Of a DNA stretch of 47,911 bases, positions 43,511 to 47,911 are shown in pieces. The position numbers were made by a program, and so were the translations under genes. The stretch lies in assembly GCA_000827205.1 (NCBI GenBank), contig KN832565.1, positions 31,546 through 79,456 of the forward strand, given 5' to 3'. The notes under the pieces are model-generated. The model saw only the letters and a program-made list of their open reading frames with translations, ran no database searches and was not told where the DNA came from. The first letter of the stretch is position 1. Every line of letters begins with the position of its first letter. This DNA comes from Plicaturopsis crispa FD-325 SS-3. Its lineage: Eukaryota; Basidiomycota; Agaricomycetes; Amylocorticiales; Amylocorticiaceae.

Positions 43511-44539
43511 GTTGGCGGTAGCCGAGGACAGTGCCCGGCAGCGTGGGGATAGGATCCTCCCTGTTGTGGATGTGGGTGACGTTCACCTTATCAGAGTCGA
43601 CGTAGTCCGCGAACGCTTGATTTCCAACCTGTTCAGTGTTATAAGATGCGCTGGAAGGAGAAATAAGTGTGTTTTCTCACCATGGGAAGGCCGTAGAGGA
43701 CAGTCTTGAACGTGGTATTCGAAGGAAGGTGGAGAGGGAGGTAGACAGAATCGATAAGGGAGAGCGCGGCGCCTAGAGAGTGCCCCACCGTCGTCACAGA
43801 TGTCGCGCCGTATTTCTGCAATCCCGATTGAACAGCCGCCAATATGGCCGTCGCAGTTCTACAGCACGAATAATAAGCACACTGCATCCAACGGTCAATG
43901 GGCAGTCGTACTGGGCCTGTTCAGTCTTGAAACCACTATGGACCTGGATAGAGGAGCTGAGACCCGGAAACAGGGTCGAATCGAAGCTCGTTAGGAAGAG
44001 ATCAATGTCGGTGAGGATAGGGATGCTAGCGCGATGAGAGGCATCAGTTGGGAGCTAGGTGCACCGTACAATGGGCTCACATCTTCGAGGCGTCGGTCGC
44101 TTGGTGCGCTACGATGACCGTCGCCAGAGACGGATCGTAGCCCACATACCCTAGATCGCATACCGCACCCCTTTAGTCTGCGTACACAAACGGACAGGAA
44201 CATGTCTACTCACAATACTGAACAAAGGCACCATCTCCACCGGACGCGATCGGTTTAAACCCCGGATTCGCGTCGCAGTTGGCTGGAAGCATGGTACCGT
44301 GTAAGTATCGGACATCGCGTCGCATTCAGAAAATATGAAGGCATACCTCCACACGACCATGTCAGCGTCGCCGATGGCACGCAAGACGCGGTGCTCGTAA
44401 ACCAAGTGTATGGGGTGAACGTGTCAATCTGGGCAGGCGACAACGCACTGATGCTCCCATTGCTCTGGCGAGGATGCACCGCGCCGCCATGAGCCACACA
44501 TGCGCCGAGCAGTAGAGCAGCGAGGGTGGAATACGACAT
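43297..44539 (-). CDS. Secreted class-3 lipase/esterase
   Basis: Seven GT-AG exons (44347-44539, 44214-44282, 44081-44150, 43912-44025, 43681-43858, 43460-43628, 43297-43406) encode 300 residues. The signal peptide is SYSTLAALLLGACVAHGGAV. Then follow ALSPAQIDTFTPYTWFTS, ANCDANPGFKPIASGG, YVGYDPSLATVIVAHQATD, VHSGFKTEQAQTATAILAAV and the nucleophile elbow VGHSLGAAL with Ser176. The remaining triad members are probably Asp233 (NREDPIPTLPG) and His289 (TDHGGPYGG), so the last exon carries the catalytic histidine. The order of motifs matches basidiomycete class-3 lipases. It should hydrolyse acylglycerols or related esters outside the cell. A weak TATA-like AATATATC lies about 95 bp upstream. 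Its 3' end is duplicated in tandem just downstream. Confidence 0.93.
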
Positions 44540-45752
44540 CGCGCGGACTGCGGCGAGTACTATGAGGTCCTGGAGGAGGAGCAACCGGTGGGTTCACGAC
44601 GAATAGATGGCGTTTAAGTAAGTGCTTTTGATATATTTTTAGGAAATATATCGATTTAGTCACCTGTCCATGGCCAGCTCCGCGCGCGTTATGTACGCTC
44701 GGTCAGAAGACTGCGGATGCCAGAGACTCCGAGAGACTCTGCCCGAGGCAGTCTGAGGCGGTGCGTTTTTGAACGACCCTGACAGTGATCATGGGTGAGT
44801 TACAGAACTTTGTGAGGAACGTACTTGTCATTTGATCTTATGCGGCAGCAGCTAGGATGCCACGTGGTTCGGAATCAGGTTTTCCGACCTGGCCTTGACT
44901 GATCTTCTCTGCGTCTCTCCGACTCTCTCGTCTGCTTTTCGAATTTATGACTTGTTCATGACAGGAAAAACTTGCAAAGCAAGTCGTATAGTCATCAAAG
45001 CTTTGGCTGTTTAGTAGTTCCAACATTCGCATGGTTACCAAGTTCCAACGGCGTCCAATGCCAGAAAATCATCGCTCGCTTCTATCCGCATCCGAACACT
45101 ATCGTGTGGTACTCTGACTCAAAGCCGCGTACGCCTTTCAAAGCTTGTTCGGGTCGTACGAGTACAGCTGAAATAGGCTTTCAGACGTGGGATACAATGT
45201 TAATCTCCGAGCTTCGATTGAGTACGGTAGCTCAGGATTTTCCTGTCTACGACCTCATCCCCAAACTGCCCCCAACGCTCTTGTCTTTCAAAGCTTCAAA
45301 TAGCGGTTTATCCTCGTCACGGAAGGCGGGTAGCTCAAGGGCCTCTTGGGACGCGCTTAAGGCGAAACCACACGTACGTACCCGTGGACCACGGCACAGA
45401 TCGAGTTCTGTGCGCTGTCTCCACCTTCAAGTTCGGAGGTGTCCACGAGCAATCAAGTTGAATTCATACTGTTCTACAGCACAGAGAACCCTCTCTAGCT
45501 TCAGGTACTAAGAAGGTAACGTCTGTTACACCCTTTTTCATCTATTACCGAATTTAAGACGCGATTATTGAAATTGGTATAGAAAGCCACGCAACGCGTC
45601 GCAGGAAGGGTTCCGCTGTAGGGAGGACGCAGAAGGTATCCACCGTCTATCAACGAAACCCACTACTGTTTTGTCGAGGTGAGCCTATGTATCAAACCGG
45701 GGACGGGCATAAGCGTTCTGACGCACATAATTGATCCAGTGGCTTCAACGAA
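44540..45752. other. Divergent intergenic region
   Basis: 1.2 kb between the lipase (minus) and the F-box gene (plus). It holds both promoters. A 179-codon plus-strand frame at 44972-45511 has no recognisable motif and is not called. No RNA gene or repeat seen. Confidence 0.4.
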
Positions 45753-47229
45753 ATGCACAACTGTCTTCGAATCAGCGAAATTATTTCGCATGTATGCTCC
45801 GACTTACTCGATGCCGATGGGGACTTCGGTCCCAAGGGTCTCGCTCGCCTTGCGCGTACATGCCGTGCATTCCGTGACCCCGCTTTGGATATACTATGGC
45901 ACACCCTGCTCGCTCTGGAGCCGCTCATACGCACGCTACCCGCGGACCTTTGGGAGATACAAGAACGCGAACAAATATTTGGTCCTATTGTAGATGAAAA
46001 GAAAATTGTACGTTCCACATATCGCTTAACACCTATCAGGGTCTTAAACAGACCAGTTTCTCTCGAGGCCGATGATGGACAGCGACTGGACACGGTTTCA
46101 CCTATATGCGCGGCGCGTTCGTGTCTTGGAGCTCAGCGAGTCCGCATCGTATGGTTACACCAACAAGTTCGATCCAGACCTGCTCTCTGCGTTGCATCTC
46201 GGGGCATCCATGCTTCCGCTTCTACCAAATCTTCGAGAACTCGCGCTCGGAATCAATGACGCTGAGAGCCTCATGCCTCACCTCGGAATGCTGTTCCATC
46301 CACAGTTAATGTTCTTCGCCATCGGATTATCTGAAGCAAATCTGTCACTAGGAATTGCTACTCTGCGGCATCTTCCCACAGCATTGCCTGGACTCACGTC
46401 GCTCACTGCGTACTCTTTCTCCGGAGACGGTCATTTGCTCGACGTCATTGCCGTGAGCAGGATAGCAGGGGCTTGGAATGGCCTCGTAGACTTGAGTGTT
46501 TCTGGCCTGACGCCACAGGCGATGGCGACGGTATCCACTTTACCATATCTACAAACACTCTACTTGCGCTTCCTCAAGCTCCCTGACATGCAGCATATAC
46601 TCAAGCCTTCGTTCCCCTCTCTCCGCTCCCTCGAATTTTCTACGCCGTTCATGGCCAACTCCATAGCTTTTCTATCGCTGCTATCGCCAAAGCATCCTCT
46701 CCACACCGTTGCGATTTGGCCGGAGGACTTGGTACCCACGTTCGAACTATGGCGCTCGTTTTTCGAAGCCCTATCTGAGCATTGCTCGCTACCAGCGCTT
46801 ACACATGTTACGCTCGAGGACAAGATAAAGCGTGACATGCAGCCGGATGGAGTCCTTGCCGACATGTCTATGATCCTTGCGCCACTATTTCCCTCGCATC
46901 GCCTGGAATTTCTCCGTGTCAATCCTCCATGGGGATTCATCGTCGATGATGCCCTCGCGCGGGTGATGGCTGCTTCATGGCCACACCTACGCGAACTGGA
47001 TTTCCTGCCCAACATTCACCGCCGCCCAGGACCCCCGACAACCACCCAAAATGTGTGTTTTCAATCCGGATGCGAAACGGCGCGTAGCGCCGGAGGTCTG
47101 TTCAAATCCGGATGCCAAATGGCCAAATTTTGGGCCAAGGTTTGTGCAAATTTCCGGATGCAAGACGCGGTGAGGCGCAGGTCTGTGCAAAATCCGGATG
47201 CGAGATTTCTCGAGATCAGGCTGTGGTGA
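45753..47229 (+). CDS. F-box-like protein with repeat-derived C-terminal tail
   Basis: Exons 45753-46007 and 46057-47229 encode 475 residues. The N-terminus MHNCLRISEIISHVCSDL, LARLARTCRAF and ALDILWHTL is the F-box-like start of a second Agaricomycete F-box family, distinct from those at the left of the window. The intron (GTACGT to GACCAG) was placed to join the conserved FLSRPMMDSDWTRFHLYA-RRVRVLEL. LRR-like segments follow (LPNLRELALGI, LPYLQTLYLRFLKL, SLRSLEFSTP). After HLRELDFLPNIHRR the host sequence stops near 47025 and the frame continues for about 65 codons into a repeat of TCCGGATGC units. Relatives I recall go on for another 100-200 residues of LRR, so the protein is truncated and has gained a foreign tail. 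It may be a dying gene; whether it is expressed is unknown. Confidence 0.75.
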
Positions 47230-47400
47230 GGCTCCGACACCTGCAAGACCGTCGTTTGGGGACAAAATATCATTTTCTGCACACTCGAACGTCTCCTCGT
47301 ACCATTGAGCTCTGCTGGCGCAGTAGCGATTTTTTTACGATTTTCTCGGGATTTTAGCGATTTTTGATGTCTGTGCCACTTTCCGGATACACGGCTATCC
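47030..47400. repeat. Repeat of about 42-bp units with TCCGGATGC and hairpin-like cores
   Basis: Four units begin at 47064, 47106, 47151 and 47192 (spacings 42, 45, 41). Each opens with ATCCGGATGC or TTCCGGATGC, contains a self-complementary core in at least three cases (CGGCGC-GTA-GCGCCG; TGGCC with GGCCA; TCTCGAGA), and most end in TGTGCAAA or TGTTCAA. A lone TTCCGGATAC recurs near 47382. It looks like part of a dispersed, possibly mobile repeat that entered the F-box gene. Confidence 0.6.
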
Positions 47401-47408
47401 CGGTTTTC

Positions 47409-47545
47409 TTTGGAAACTAGATGGCTGCCAATTATCTGTCCCTCGGTGTACGTCCTTTGGAATCTAACTGGTCAGGCAGCTATCTGACAGCACGAGATGT
47501 TTCTCTGGATTCCAATGAATGGCCAGCTGTAATTCTATGGCGATC
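47409..47545. repeat. Diverged direct repeats
   Basis: TTTGGAAACTAGATGGCTG at 47409 and TTTGGAATCTAACTGGTCAG at 47455 are each followed by TATCTG; a third weaker copy begins near 47517 (GGATTCCAATGAATGGCCAG). The spacing is about 46 bp and then about 60 bp. They may be internal parts of the same inserted repeat. Confidence 0.4.
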
Positions 47546-47911
47546 ACCGCGTGATTTCAGGTGTCATCAGCTCGATTTTTGTCACGGTTGGTGAATCACT
47601 TTGCACTCTCACAATATCTCCCCGTTTTGCTCTGCACAACTCCTGTAATTGTATGCGGTCAAATGATATTTATTGTAGCCTTATGCACACAATAAAGTGA
47701 ACGAAAACCTCTGTGAGGATCAGAACCAGAGGTTCACTAAACTGTCGCGTTTCGGCGGAGCGGGTTCTGCGGACTCGCTGAGACGATCGCGAAGGGAGGA
47801 GACGAGGGGTGGAGTCGCGGTTGGAGTCGCGAGTGGGCGGAGGAGGCGAGGTGAAGCCGCGGTGAAGTGGCGGAGGTGAGGAGAGGAAGTGGACAAGTCG
47901 CGGGGACGCCG
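47546..47911. other. Right end of the window, no gene
   Basis: AT-rich until about 47700, then strongly purine-rich on the plus strand (47790-47911, mostly G and A, with GGAG, GAGG and AGTCGCGG recurring). No gene is supported; the 60-codon frame at 47697 is most likely chance. Confidence 0.4.

Noticed and set aside
44972-45511. 179-codon plus-strand frame upstream of the last F-box gene
   Set aside because: No recognisable motif, no paralog in the window, and it fills a promoter-sized gap between divergent genes.

Overview
The window looks like chromosomal DNA of a mushroom-forming basidiomycete (Agaricomycetes, probably a wood or litter decayer). The signs are GC-rich coding DNA, many 50-75 nt GT-AG introns, large families of F-box/LRR-like and BTB proteins of the type expanded in these fungi, a GDSL esterase and class-3 lipase of basidiomycete type, and an intact Plavaka-type DNA transposon. 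The species cannot be named from the sequence. Exon coordinates in the entries were worked out by hand from reading frame, splice consensus and family alignment recalled from memory.

Layout. 1-12 kb is an array of ubiquitin-ligase adaptor genes: a partial F-box gene (minus, cut by the left edge), two tandem BTB genes (plus), a broken F-box fragment, then three F-box genes (minus), of which the last two lie in a tandem segmental duplication including flanks and a 5'-UTR intron. 12.6-17.8 kb (all minus) holds a seven-exon GDSL esterase, a six-exon glycolipid-transfer-fold protein with an altered headgroup site, and an F-box gene with a very acidic tail. 18.9-27.8 kb (all plus) holds ribosomal protein L8/L7a (eL8), an eight-exon FAD monooxygenase of the phenol-hydroxylase type, and an intronless 852-residue disordered protein.

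30.2-37.1 kb is the most notable block: a Plavaka transposase gene with nine exons and no interruption (minus), and, sharing a 155-bp divergent promoter, a seven-exon AT-hook protein gene (plus). Short CAAG/CTTG repeats in opposite orientation lie outside both genes, so both appear to sit inside one mobile element whose right end is only about 75 bp from the start codon of the next gene. That gene, 37.1-40.7 kb, is the DNA-repair nuclease XPF/Rad1, with at least two GC-AG introns. Convergent to it (minus) is a LENG1-like Cir_N protein.

42.5-44.5 kb carries a class-3 lipase (minus) whose 3' end, including the exon with the catalytic histidine, has been duplicated in tandem so that two intact terminal exons exist. 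45.75-47.2 kb is another F-box gene (plus) whose 3' end has run into a repeat made of about 42-bp units, giving a chimeric reading frame. The last 0.7 kb is repeat-like and purine-rich DNA without a gene.

Most genes have independent housekeeping or secretory roles. The only clear functional theme is substrate adaptors for cullin ubiquitin ligases (F-box for SCF, BTB for CUL3), and the transposase plus AT-hook pair is the only likely two-gene system.
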